Source: Leptospira noumeaensis | GTDB taxonomy: Bacteria; Spirochaetota; Leptospiria; Leptospirales; Leptospiraceae | Reading direction: 5' to 3' | Length of the DNA: 64,000 nucleotides | Assembly: GCF_004770765.1 (NCBI RefSeq) | Contig: NZ_RQFK01000026.1 | Span: forward strand, 186,001-250,000 | Shown here: positions 9,820 to 17,976 of the stretch, one piece after another | How positions within the stretch are numbered: position 1 is the stretch's first letter | Layout of the letters: each line of letters starts with the position of its first letter | Position numbers and translations under genes: made by a program | The notes under the pieces: generated by a model | What the model was told of the DNA's origin: nothing | The model's database searches: none | What the model saw: only the letters and a program-made list of their open reading frames with translations

Positions 9820-10688
9820 TGATCGAAGATCCGCATCTTTTACTATTAGAGAGTTCACTTGCTGGGAAAACCAATGCTTTGGAAGAACTGATTCAAATCT
9901 TCCAACCAAAGGTGTTTTCATTGGCTTTGAAATTTTTATGGAATCCAGAAGATGCGGAAGATGCTACCCAAGAAATTTTGGTAAAGGTGATTACAAACTT
10001 AGGTGGGTTTAGGAAAGAAAGTAAACTTTCGACTTGGATCTACCGGATTGCCAGTAACCATTTGATCAATGTACAAAAATCAAAAATGGAACGAAGGAAA
10101 GTACATTTGCGAGCCATTCGCGAAGAATTACACCGAACACAAAAACCTTTCCAACCTCCTATTGAATTCCCAACTGTAACCATGGATGAAGAATCCTCTC
10201 CCCCAGTTTCCGAACTTGTTTTACATGTTCAGGTAGCTTGCACCTATTCCATGTTACAAGGTCTTTCTAGGCCTTACCGAATGGCTTATCTTTTAGGGGA
10301 AGTGTTCCAAACATCCAGTGAAGAAGGAGCCTTGGTGATGGGAATTCGACCAGAAGCCTTCCGCCAAAAGTTATCTAGGTCTAGAAAACAAATGGAAACA
10401 TTTCTTGGAAAAGAATGTAGTCTCACAAAAGCAGAAAACCCCTGCCATTGCCCCAATCGAATCGGTTATGCCACAAGGGCCGGAAGGATCAAATCCTATC
10501 TCAAACTTTCAGAACAAATGAAACTAGATGGAAGATGGAAAGAAATAAAACCAATGATGGCCGATACTTCTAAAATTAGGAAAGCAGCGGAGGTATTTCG
10601 AAATCATCCAGAATACTTACCTAAAAAAAATCAGTTAGAAAACATTCGCACACTTTTACACAACTCGTTTCCACTCTCGGCTCGGTGA
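9819..10688 (+). CDS. ECF-like RNA polymerase sigma factor with Cys motif
   Basis: A group IV-type sigma-70 factor of 289 residues. Region 2 lies at about residues 10-95 (LALKFLWNPEDAEDATQEIL, FRKESKLSTWIYRIASNHL), and region 4 at about 145-200 (LSRPYRMAYLLGEVFQTSSEEGA..MGIRPEAFRQKLSRSR). It is longer than a minimal ECF factor: a C-terminal extension of roughly 90 residues begins with ENPCHCPNRIGYA, a Cys-His-Cys cluster that could bind metal or sense redox state. No anti-sigma gene is adjacent; its partner in the transcript is the DUF1304 membrane protein. Its last 33 bases overlap the convergent AraC gene. Confidence 0.88.
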   Translation: MIEDPHLLLLESSLAGKTNALEELIQIFQPKVFSLALKFLWNPEDAEDATQEILVKVITNLGGFRKESKLSTWIYRIASNHLINVQKSKMERRKVHLRAIREELHRTQKPFQPPIEFPTVTMDEESSPPVSELVLHVQVACTYSMLQGLSRPYRMAYLLGEVFQTSSEEGALVMGIRPEAFRQKLSRSRKQMETFLGKECSLTKAENPCHCPNRIGYATRAGRIKSYLKLSEQMKLDGRWKEIKPMMADTSKIRKAAEVFRNHPEYLPKKNQLENIRTLLHNSFPLSAR

Positions 10689-11552
10689 ATTTCCATAAAT
10701 TCGTTTGTATGCTTTCGAAAAAGAAAAAGCAGACGAATAACCTACGTTCTGTGCAATTTCTTCCAGACCCATATTTCCTTTTTGAAACATTTGTTTGGCT
10801 TTTTCCATTCTAAGTTTTGCCAAATACTCCATCGGAGGAATTCCCAAAACATCACGAAAACGATTGGCTAAGTTTGCCCGAGAGATCCCTGTTTCTTTTG
10901 CCAAAGATTCAATCGTCCAATCTTTGTGATACCCATTGTGTAATTTTTCAAGTGCGTACAAGACTTGTGTATCATGAAAGGCTTTGATCCAACCAGATTG
11001 TGAATCTACATTTTGGTTTAGCCACATGCGCAACATATAATATAACAAAATATCCGTTAACCTTTGAACAATTAAATCTGTTCCAAGATTGAGCTCTAAT
11101 TCACGAGAAAGAATTTGAATGATATCTCCGAGTGCATGATGGGCCTCGATGGTTTCGTAAGGTATATGGATGTATTCTGGTAATTCCAAAAAAAGCGGAT
11201 GGATGGGGCCTGGCGGGATTTCATAACGAACAGAAACAAAGGTTGTAACAGGATTTTCTTTTTTGATACGGATCTCCTTGTCACTTAAGAAACGTTCAAT
11301 GGTGACAACTTTTGCCTTAGGGTCTGATAACAATTCGTGATTGGTTCCTCTAGTGATAAAAATTAGATCCCCTTTATGTAAAGGGATTGTTGTTCCTTCC
11401 ACTCTCGCATAACAGCTGCCTTGTGTTACGACATGAAAACCACCACTTTTTTCACAAGGGAAAAGGAACCCAAAACTATCAAAAATTTGACCCTTGGAAA
11501 GTAGGTCGTTTTTCCAACTGGCAGAGGCGAGTATATCAGAAAGTAGATCCAT
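10656..11552 (-). CDS. AraC-family regulator with cupin sensor
   Basis: A regulator of about 298 residues. The N-terminal half is the cupin_6-type AraC sensor (FPCEKSGGFHVVTQGSCYARVEG, then LHKGDLIFITRGTNHEL), and the C-terminal 100 residues hold two helix-turn-helix motifs (WTIESLAKETGISRANLANRFR and MGLEEIAQNVGYSSAFSFSKAYKR), ending in YGNSPSREWK. The ATG at 11552 fits this family better than the TTG at 11579. It is divergent from the NmrA-like oxidoreductase, the typical layout for an AraC regulator and its single target. Its 3' end overlaps the sigma-factor gene tail to tail by 33 bases. Confidence 0.9.
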   Translation of the reverse strand: MDLLSDILASASWKNDLLSKGQIFDSFGFLFPCEKSGGFHVVTQGSCYARVEGTTIPLHKGDLIFITRGTNHELLSDPKAKVVTIERFLSDKEIRIKKENPVTTFVSVRYEIPPGPIHPLFLELPEYIHIPYETIEAHHALGDIIQILSRELELNLGTDLIVQRLTDILLYYMLRMWLNQNVDSQSGWIKAFHDTQVLYALEKLHNGYHKDWTIESLAKETGISRANLANRFRDVLGIPPMEYLAKLRMEKAKQMFQKGNMGLEEIAQNVGYSSAFSFSKAYKRIYGNSPSREWKRVV

Positions 11553-11698
11553 GGCCTTTTTTCGCCGAATTCCTACCAAAAGTCTACCATTTTATACGAT
11601 TGGACATATTTTTAATATTTTATGACATAGACAGTCTAAAAAATTAAGAGTATTCTAGTAAGACAATAACGGAATCTTTCCGAATTCAAGGATTAACT

Positions 11699-12547
11699 AT
11701 GAAAGTATTTGTATATGGCGGCTCTGGACTCGTAGGTGGTCACCTAGTCACCGAATTATTAAAAGCGGGACACGAAGTCTTTGCAGGATCCAGAAAACCG
11801 GAATCCCAAAAGAGTTCTACTCACTTACACTGGGTGTTTGCTGATTCTAGCGAACTCACCAAAGGATTGGAAGTTTTGGAAAAAGTGGATGCAGCTTATT
11901 TTTTAAGCCCTCCTGGCCAAACCAACCAATACGAAATTCTTGCCCCTTGGATTGAAAAAGCAAAACAAGTAGGCCTTAAAAAATTAGTTCTTATGACAGC
12001 AATGGGTGTCGAACACGCACCACCAGAAGCACCATTTCGCAAAACCGAGATACTACTCGAAGGAGCAGGGATTCCTTGGAATATCATTCGCCCTAACTGG
12101 TTTATGCAAAACTTCCATACCTTCTGGATTTCAGGAATCAAACAAGATGGAAAAATTTATTTCCCAGGTGGATCGGCAAAAACAAGTTTCATTGATGCAA
12201 AAGACATTGCGTCCGTGGCAGCAGTGCTTCTAACAACCACCAAAAACGAAAACCAAGCCTTTACATTAACAGGGCCTGAATCGATAGACCACAATGAAGT
12301 GGCAAACCATTTAACAAAAGTAAGTGGAAAAACAATTGGGTATGTAGATGTAGATCCAAAAGTATTTGAATCTTCTCTTGTATCAGCTGGTCTTCCAAAA
12401 GATTATGCAGCGTTTCTTGTGATGATCGCAGGTGCCTTAAAAGAAGGATTTGCATCTCCTATCGTCGACACAGTAAAAACTCTGACAGGAAAAGATCCCA
12501 TTTCTTTTAGTCAATATGCAAAAGAAAATGCGGATGCTTGGAAATAA
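11699..12547 (+). CDS. NmrA-like NAD(P)-binding oxidoreductase
   Basis: A 282-residue atypical short-chain dehydrogenase of the NmrA/NAD(P)H-binding type. The dinucleotide-binding motif GGSGLVGGHLVTELL is at residues 8-22, followed by basic residues in AGSRKPE that favour NADP(H). Later family features are LVLMTAMGVEHA (in place of a Tyr-x-x-x-Lys active site), ILLEGAGIPWNIIRPNWFMQN and FIDAKDIASVAA. Such proteins act as quinone/NADPH reductases or as redox-sensing regulators. The close divergent AraC gene suggests inducible expression. The substrate cannot be told from sequence. Confidence 0.88.
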   Translation: MKVFVYGGSGLVGGHLVTELLKAGHEVFAGSRKPESQKSSTHLHWVFADSSELTKGLEVLEKVDAAYFLSPPGQTNQYEILAPWIEKAKQVGLKKLVLMTAMGVEHAPPEAPFRKTEILLEGAGIPWNIIRPNWFMQNFHTFWISGIKQDGKIYFPGGSAKTSFIDAKDIASVAAVLLTTTKNENQAFTLTGPESIDHNEVANHLTKVSGKTIGYVDVDPKVFESSLVSAGLPKDYAAFLVMIAGALKEGFASPIVDTVKTLTGKDPISFSQYAKENADAWK

Positions 12548-12611
12548 GTGCAAACATCTCGTTTTACCATTTGATTACTTTAAGGAAGATTGAATTTTAA
12601 TCTGCGATTAA

Positions 12612-12641
12612 GATGTGGTTGGCGGCACCGCCAGTCACATC
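12612..12641. other. Perfect two-part hairpin in gene-free stretch
   Basis: The 285 bases between the oxidoreductase and the DUF5329 gene contain no gene. GATGTG (12612-12617) and TGGCGG (12620-12625) pair with CCGCCA (12628-12633) and CACATC (12636-12641): twelve pairs interrupted symmetrically by GT on each side, with a CA loop. No T-run follows on either strand, so a classic intrinsic terminator is unlikely. It could be a protein-binding site, part of a small RNA or a mobile palindromic repeat. It is GC-rich against an AT-rich background. Confidence 0.5.
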
Positions 12642-12832
12642 TTCCAGTCCGTTTCTAAGGAGTAACTTACGAAATGGTAAAAATGATGATCCACTGGCAG
12701 AAACGTTTCTTTCTTAACCTTAACAATATTGAATCTAGCTGCATGAAAGAATCAATTTTTATATTTGATTCTGTATCTTTAACATAGGAGAAACAAATAT
12801 AAATAATTACTATCCTCAATTAAATTTCTAAA

Positions 12833-13243
12833 TTACAAACAAGACTCGATCTTACTCAATTCACCAAGTAACCAATCTCTTGATTTGATTTCTTTACCAT
12901 CAGAAAATTTGATTAGGTAGGGAGTTCCCGTTAGAAATGATTTCGATGCAATTTTTTCAATGAAAAGTTTCGCAGTCCATTCTTTAGGATCAGGTGCAAA
13001 GAAGGATTTTTTTGCCTCTTCTAATTTATAACGTAGATGTTTCTCTGCGGCATCTGCCGGATGAGATTCTCCATTACGAATCAAACTCCCTTGTACCTTC
13101 CCTACTTTTGCCAAAAGTTTTTCAATTTTTTGTTCCTCAGTCAATTCGGGACAAGAGCTTGTTTTTGCATTTAAAAGAGAAAAGGTTGAACCAAAGAAAA
13201 CAAAAATAGAGAATACGATTCCAAAAGAGTGAAGAACTTTCAT
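12833..13243 (-). CDS. DUF5329-like exported protein
   Basis: A 136-residue secreted protein with a signal peptide of about 26 residues ending LLNA/KTS. The mature part follows the DUF5329 pattern: a KIEKLLAKV helix, SLIRNGESHPADAAEKHLRYKLEEA, FIEKIASKSFLTGTPYLIKFSDGKEI and a final WLLGELSKIESCL. Two cysteines, one near each end of the mature chain, could form a disulfide. The function of this family is unknown. It is divergent from a TetR gene, with three palindromic repeats between them, so it may be part of that regulator's target set. Confidence 0.78.
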   Translation of the reverse strand: MKVLHSFGIVFSIFVFFGSTFSLLNAKTSSCPELTEEQKIEKLLAKVGKVQGSLIRNGESHPADAAEKHLRYKLEEAKKSFFAPDPKEWTAKLFIEKIASKSFLTGTPYLIKFSDGKEIKSRDWLLGELSKIESCL

Positions 13244-13371
13244 AAATACATCCTAATTTTTCGATTTTGCAGAAACCAAAATTTAAATTTATCTTGTATC
13301 GAATGTTGATTTGTAAATTTTAATTTGTATAGAAAGATTTAAGTAAATCATAACAAAATTTCTGAATTTTA

Positions 13372-13427
13372 TGACTATAAGTCACGTATAAATGACTCTT
13401 AGTTACTTTAAATTGACCTATAGTCAA
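13372..13427. promoter_or_regulatory. Triple operator-like palindrome array, 21-bp phased
   Basis: Three related 13-base palindromes start at 13372 (TGACTATAAGTCA), 13393 (TGACTCTTAGTTA) and 13414 (TGACCTATAGTCA). The first is perfect around its centre, the third is part of the longer palindrome TTGACCTATAGTCAA, and the second has one mismatched arm. The start-to-start distance is exactly 21 bases each time, about two helical turns, so bound proteins would sit on the same face of the DNA. The array lies 50-105 bases upstream of tetR and 129-184 bases upstream of the divergent DUF5329 gene. The adjacent TetR protein is the obvious candidate binder. Confidence 0.7.
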
Positions 13428-13476
13428 TAAGCATTTTTTTCTAGCATATTTTTTTGGACATTCCCAAACTGGAAGT

Positions 13477-14148
13477 ATGAGCCGCACAGTCGTTGCAGAA
13501 CGTTCGCCCAAAAAAAGAGCTGTCCTCGAAAAAGACAAACTTTCTAAACGTGCATCCATCCTACAGTCGGCGGCCTTCCTTTTGCAAAAAAAAGACTGGG
13601 CAGAATTATCTATGGATGAAGTCGCCAAACGAGCAAAAATTGCAAAAGGTACTTTATACTTATATTTTCCCACAAAGGAAGACCTTTGTTTACGAGTTCA
13701 TATAGCTGATTATGAAGCTTGGTTTTTAGACATGGAAACATTTTTAACAGAAACAAAAACCATCGACGCCGATATGTTTGGAAAATGGTTTGTTGACTCT
13801 ATGGATCGTCATGTTCGATTTTTAAAACTATTACCAATAGTTCCGACTATCTTAGAAAAAAATGCCAGTGTAGAAACCATTCGCGAATTTAAACTCAGCC
13901 TAAAAAATCAAATTTTCAAAATCCTACCTCTTCTTTCCCAAACATTTTCTTTTTTAAATGAACAGTCTGGATTTTTATTTTTGATGCAATGCCATGCCTT
14001 GGCTGTTGGATCTTGGTCACATGGTTTTCCGTCCAACCAAGTGAGAGAAGCAGTTACCGAAGATGGTTTGGATATATTTGTTTTGGATTATAAATCTTTT
14101 TTAAGAACTTCCATATTGACATTGTTGAATGGAAACAAAACCATTTAA
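13477..14148 (+). CDS. TetR-family transcriptional regulator
   Basis: A 223-residue repressor-type regulator. The N-terminal helix-turn-helix is clear (RASILQSAAFLLQKKDW, LSMDEVAKRAKIAKGTLYLYFPTKEDL), at about residues 25-75 after a basic leader. The C-terminal two thirds is an all-helical ligand domain with no recognisable specificity. The ATG at 13477 is chosen because it gives the usual basic extension before helix 1. Three phased palindromes lie just upstream and probably mediate autoregulation. The stop codon region overlaps the convergent sulfatase-fold gene by four bases. Confidence 0.92.
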   Translation: MSRTVVAERSPKKRAVLEKDKLSKRASILQSAAFLLQKKDWAELSMDEVAKRAKIAKGTLYLYFPTKEDLCLRVHIADYEAWFLDMETFLTETKTIDADMFGKWFVDSMDRHVRFLKLLPIVPTILEKNASVETIREFKLSLKNQIFKILPLLSQTFSFLNEQSGFLFLMQCHALAVGSWSHGFPSNQVREAVTEDGLDIFVLDYKSFLRTSILTLLNGNKTI

Positions 14149-15776
14149 CGAATTTCAGAATAAATGTGATCCAAAACTTTTTGTTTCAACTTTGAATCGA
14201 AAATAGGAGTTCTTTTTTCCTCAGCATAATCCATTTCTAATAATAAATCCTTATCACTATGATAGATGTATTTTTTTTGATTAGCAATCCATGATTTCTG
14301 AATTTCAGAATTCCAAGTTTTTAAAACCAAATCTATTTGGTAATTTGGCTTTAAAAAATTTGTATTCACTGTTTTGTCCATTACACGAGGACCAGTTTCT
14401 AATAAGTTAAGAATCGTATCCTTAAAATGAATGGAACTTCCCAATTTCGGAATATAAACCTGTCCAGACTTTACAAAATAGATTAAAAAAGGTACATCGG
14501 TTTCTTGATTGTACAGTGAATAATTATGAGCGTGTGCCCCTTCTTCTCCAAAAGATTCCCCGTGATCTGCGGAAAGAATGAGTATGGTTTCCCTTGAAAA
14601 GTTTTCTTTTAAATAAGATATAAGAGAATCTAAGACTTCCACTTCCTCCGAAAGAGATTCCATATAACGTTCATACGGTGAATTCCATTTGCCTTTAGAA
14701 TTTGTTTTGGATACAAAATAAGGACTATGTGTTTGGCTTAAGCCCAAAAATAAAAAAATCGGATTCCTTTTTGTTTCTGAAATTTGTTTGATCGCTGCAT
14801 TCACAACTCGATCATTCATTCCCCAACTAAAAGAAGAATGATTTACCCCATATCGCCTTTGCAATTCTGATTTATCCAAAACAACATTAAAAATTTTTGG
14901 AAAAAACTGTTCCATACCTTCGAAGTAAAGGGACTGGGTGTAAATCATCTCCGTATGATAACCATGTTTTAACTCTAATTCTTTCGGAAGGTTAGAATTT
15001 ATGAATGATTCATTGATTGACATTCGACTGTTTGTAAGTTGTGAAACACCTGTCATCCAAGTAAAAAGACTTTTAGAAGTATGGGGCATTGGAACCCAAA
15101 AATGAGAGCCATTTAACTGTGAATAATCGATATAACGAGATTTTAATTTACTGAGATGTTTTCTCGGAACACCTTCAAGTAAAACAAAAAACAAATTTGG
15201 TTTTCCAACAATGGATTCTAAATTAGTTTTAAACCGGTGATTGGAGATTGGTAAATTGGAATTTTGATTGGTGATCTGGTTGGATAAATCAAGTCCACAA
15301 CGAAAAAAAACAAATACCAAAATACATACGGTAAGTTTAATCCAATCTTTTTTTGGATCCAAAACAGATTTGGTAAAAACTAAATAATACCCAAAAGTAA
15401 GACTAAGCCATTGCCAAAGTTTCCATTGGTATAAAAAATTTGGAATGTCTGAATATAAATTAGAAAAATTTTGGAAAAAATATACAACAAGAGAAACATC
15501 CAAAGCAGTTTGATAGACCTGCACGTAACTAAGAACCATTACGAAAAAAGTCCATAAAACCGATCGAATGAATATTTCCCGATAGGATTGATTCAATCTA
15601 TACTTTTGATAAAAATAGGAATCCAAAACCAATATAAGGATGGAGTAGATTGTGATCAAAAATCCATGAAAGTAGAGCCAACTAGAAACGGAAAAGTAGG
15701 AAGTTCCTAGAAAAACATACAACAAAACATAAAGAATAATATTAGAAAAATTTCTTAACAACAAAGTACGAAACAT
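14145..15776 (-). CDS. Membrane sulfatase-fold (LTA-synthase-like) enzyme
   Basis: An alkaline-phosphatase-superfamily enzyme with an N-terminal membrane domain. The first 190 or so residues contain about five hydrophobic helices; the C-terminal domain starts at NLFFVLLEGVPRKHL and carries PMPHTSKSLFTWMTGV (candidate nucleophile Thr/Ser), LFLGLSQTHSPYF and the metal-binding ILSADHGESFGEEGAHAHNYSLYNQETDVPFLIY. This resembles phosphoglycerol or phosphoethanolamine transferases that modify envelope glycans or lipids. I place the start at the ATG at 15776, about ten bases after the pbpC stop; a TTG at 15806 would overlap pbpC. It is the third gene of the A2M-pbpC transcript, which points to an envelope role. 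Confidence 0.85.
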   Translation of the reverse strand: MFRTLLLRNFSNIILYVLLYVFLGTSYFSVSSWLYFHGFLITIYSILILVLDSYFYQKYRLNQSYREIFIRSVLWTFFVMVLSYVQVYQTALDVSLVVYFFQNFSNLYSDIPNFLYQWKLWQWLSLTFGYYLVFTKSVLDPKKDWIKLTVCILVFVFFRCGLDLSNQITNQNSNLPISNHRFKTNLESIVGKPNLFFVLLEGVPRKHLSKLKSRYIDYSQLNGSHFWVPMPHTSKSLFTWMTGVSQLTNSRMSINESFINSNLPKELELKHGYHTEMIYTQSLYFEGMEQFFPKIFNVVLDKSELQRRYGVNHSSFSWGMNDRVVNAAIKQISETKRNPIFLFLGLSQTHSPYFVSKTNSKGKWNSPYERYMESLSEEVEVLDSLISYLKENFSRETILILSADHGESFGEEGAHAHNYSLYNQETDVPFLIYFVKSGQVYIPKLGSSIHFKDTILNLLETGPRVMDKTVNTNFLKPNYQIDLVLKTWNSEIQKSWIANQKKYIYHSDKDLLLEMDYAEEKRTPIFDSKLKQKVLDHIYSEIR

Positions 15777-15786
15777 CACTTCGAAT

Positions 15787-17976
15787 TTATCTAACTTCAA
15801 AATCAACAGATGCCTTTTTCATTTCTCCATCATACAATACAAGAGATTGTTTTCCACGAACAATAGGCAAACGTAACTCGCCGCTTGCGGATAGTTTTAA
15901 TTCTTCTTTTTCGTTCCAAATTAATTTTGGATCTTTTAAACTTTTAATTTCGCGAATCCGAACGGGAATCTCTTGTGTATCTTTTTTATATGATGGATGG
16001 TATAAAAATATTTGTCCCATCGAAGGATAAACAAATCCAACTCCTAAAACAGATCCAGATGATTCTTCATTATGTTTATCACATGGTTCTGGTAGGATTA
16101 CTTTTTTTCTAACTCGAAGTACAATCGAAGGGCAGTTCATTTGGGCCAATTTCCCTGTAAATCGACAAAAATTTCTAGTTTCAGTAAGTTGTGAATGATA
16201 TTCAAGTTTTGGTTTGTCTTTCATCAAACTTCGAAAGATATTTTGAACAATTCGTCCGGCACCAAAAGAACCAGATACATCCATAGTTCGTTCCCCAGAA
16301 AAATTTCCAACCCAAGCACCGACCACATAATTTTCATTAAATGCTACTGTCCATGAATTTCGATAATCTTTCGATGTTCCGGTTTTTACGGAAACGGGAA
16401 ATGGAAAATCCAAATAACTCCGTCTTCCAAATGCTCTTTGCCTTAGTTTAGGATCCCTTAAAACAAACTTTATTTCCTCTGCAGTTTCTGGAGAAAATAA
16501 TTGTTTAGATTCACCAAAGTATAAGGGTTCCTTATCAATTTTCCCCAAACGAATTTTAGGTAGAATTCCTTTCAAAGGGAAGGACCCATAGGCGCGCGTT
16601 AGCTGAAGTAAACTGGTTCCACCAGCACCAAGTGCAAGGCCTGGTCCATAAAACTGTGGAGATTCTTTTAAATGTTCGAACCCTGCTGATTGTAAAAAAC
16701 GATAAAATGTAAGAACACCCATTTGATTGATTGCAGTCACTGCGGGTATGTTTCGCGAGTTTCCCAGAGCTTCTGCTAAGGTTAAATCTCCCCAATATCT
16801 AAGATCTGCATTACGAGGAAGATAGTTGCCACCTTGCCTCAAAGAAAACGAATATTTTTCATCAGAAAAAATTGAGTTAACTGAATAATATCCCTTATCA
16901 ATTGCATTTGCATATAACAGAGGTTTGAGAGTGCTTCCTGCATCTCTGTAGGCCAAACTGCCGTTTACCATTCCATTTCCATCTTCAAAAAAATTTTTTG
17001 AACCAATCATTCCTTTGAGTTCTAATTCATCTTTTTTGCCAGGAACTCGTTCCAAAACAATGGCAGAGGCGTTGGAAACATTCCATCTTTCCAATCCTTC
17101 CAATTCTGAATTTACTATGGCATGTAATTCGGAGTTTAATTCAGAAGATAAGGAAGAAACAAATTCTTCTGATGGTTTTGAAATTAAAATGCGAATCCAA
17201 TTTAAGAAATGTTGGTTTTCTCCTTTCCACTGTTCTGAAGAACTAGCAAAGTTTGGTGTTGTGTATCCAACCTTTAGTTCATTTGGATTCTCTAACCTTG
17301 GTATTGGATATTTGATTCTATCTCGGAGGTTATGATAACGGATCAAAAGTTCTTTTAATTCAGGTTTATTTTTTCGTATGAGAACTGTAAGATAAACAGT
17401 TTCTTCAATCGACAAAAAACGAATGTGTTTACCAAATAACGATAGTGATGCGGAAGGAAATCCAACGGTATTTGAATAGATGGAAACAGAATTTAAATAG
17501 GCTTCTAAAATTTCTGATTTGGTCAACCAAACTTCGTATCGAAGTGCTTCCAAAATTTCAAAACCTTTCCGCATGAAAAAAGGATAAGAACGAATTTCCG
17601 GATTTTGAATACGAACTAATTGCATCGTGATTGTGGACGCACCTCCCCGTTTTCCTTTCGAAAAAATATAGGAACCGAGGGAATTAATGCCCGCAAATAC
17701 ATCCACTCCGTGGTGATCATCAAATCTTTTGTCTTCGGCTATTTTTAAAATTTCAGGAACAAAGTCTGGGTATTCACGAATACTTTCCCAATCTTGTTTG
17801 GTTTGATTTTTATTTTTTCCTCTACCAATCAGAGTTCCTTCTTTGGTAAGGATACGAACTGTTGTATGGTTTTGGAAGGATTCAAAATAAATAGGTCTTA
17901 ATAAAAAAATCGTTAGTGGAATTACAAAGAATCCCACTAACACTGAATATATGATATATTTTTTTATAGAACTCAC
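15787..17976 (-). CDS. pbpC: Penicillin-binding protein 1C
   Basis: A bifunctional class A peptidoglycan synthase of 729 residues, anchored by one N-terminal helix (about 8-27). The glycosyltransferase domain shows the catalytic AEDKRFDDHHGVD (Glu81) and GGASTITMQLVR. The transpeptidase domain has STLKP (Ser348, Lys351), SRN (Ser407) and KTGTS (Lys531). A C-terminal domain of the type found in PBP1C follows (CDKHNEESS onward). The start is GTG, overlapping the upstream A2M gene by four bases (GTGA), so translation is coupled. PBP1C plus alpha-2-macroglobulin is an established gene pair in Gram-negative bacteria, thought to repair the wall after attack. Confidence 0.96.
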   Translation of the reverse strand: MSSIKKYIIYSVLVGFFVIPLTIFLLRPIYFESFQNHTTVRILTKEGTLIGRGKNKNQTKQDWESIREYPDFVPEILKIAEDKRFDDHHGVDVFAGINSLGSYIFSKGKRGGASTITMQLVRIQNPEIRSYPFFMRKGFEILEALRYEVWLTKSEILEAYLNSVSIYSNTVGFPSASLSLFGKHIRFLSIEETVYLTVLIRKNKPELKELLIRYHNLRDRIKYPIPRLENPNELKVGYTTPNFASSSEQWKGENQHFLNWIRILISKPSEEFVSSLSSELNSELHAIVNSELEGLERWNVSNASAIVLERVPGKKDELELKGMIGSKNFFEDGNGMVNGSLAYRDAGSTLKPLLYANAIDKGYYSVNSIFSDEKYSFSLRQGGNYLPRNADLRYWGDLTLAEALGNSRNIPAVTAINQMGVLTFYRFLQSAGFEHLKESPQFYGPGLALGAGGTSLLQLTRAYGSFPLKGILPKIRLGKIDKEPLYFGESKQLFSPETAEEIKFVLRDPKLRQRAFGRRSYLDFPFPVSVKTGTSKDYRNSWTVAFNENYVVGAWVGNFSGERTMDVSGSFGAGRIVQNIFRSLMKDKPKLEYHSQLTETRNFCRFTGKLAQMNCPSIVLRVRKKVILPEPCDKHNEESSGSVLGVGFVYPSMGQIFLYHPSYKKDTQEIPVRIREIKSLKDPKLIWNEKEELKLSASGELRLPIVRGKQSLVLYDGEMKKASVDFEVR

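Noticed and set aside
13320..13673. 117-codon frame on the minus strand overlapping tetR
   Set aside because: It runs through the palindrome array and the tetR start in another frame, and has no family features.
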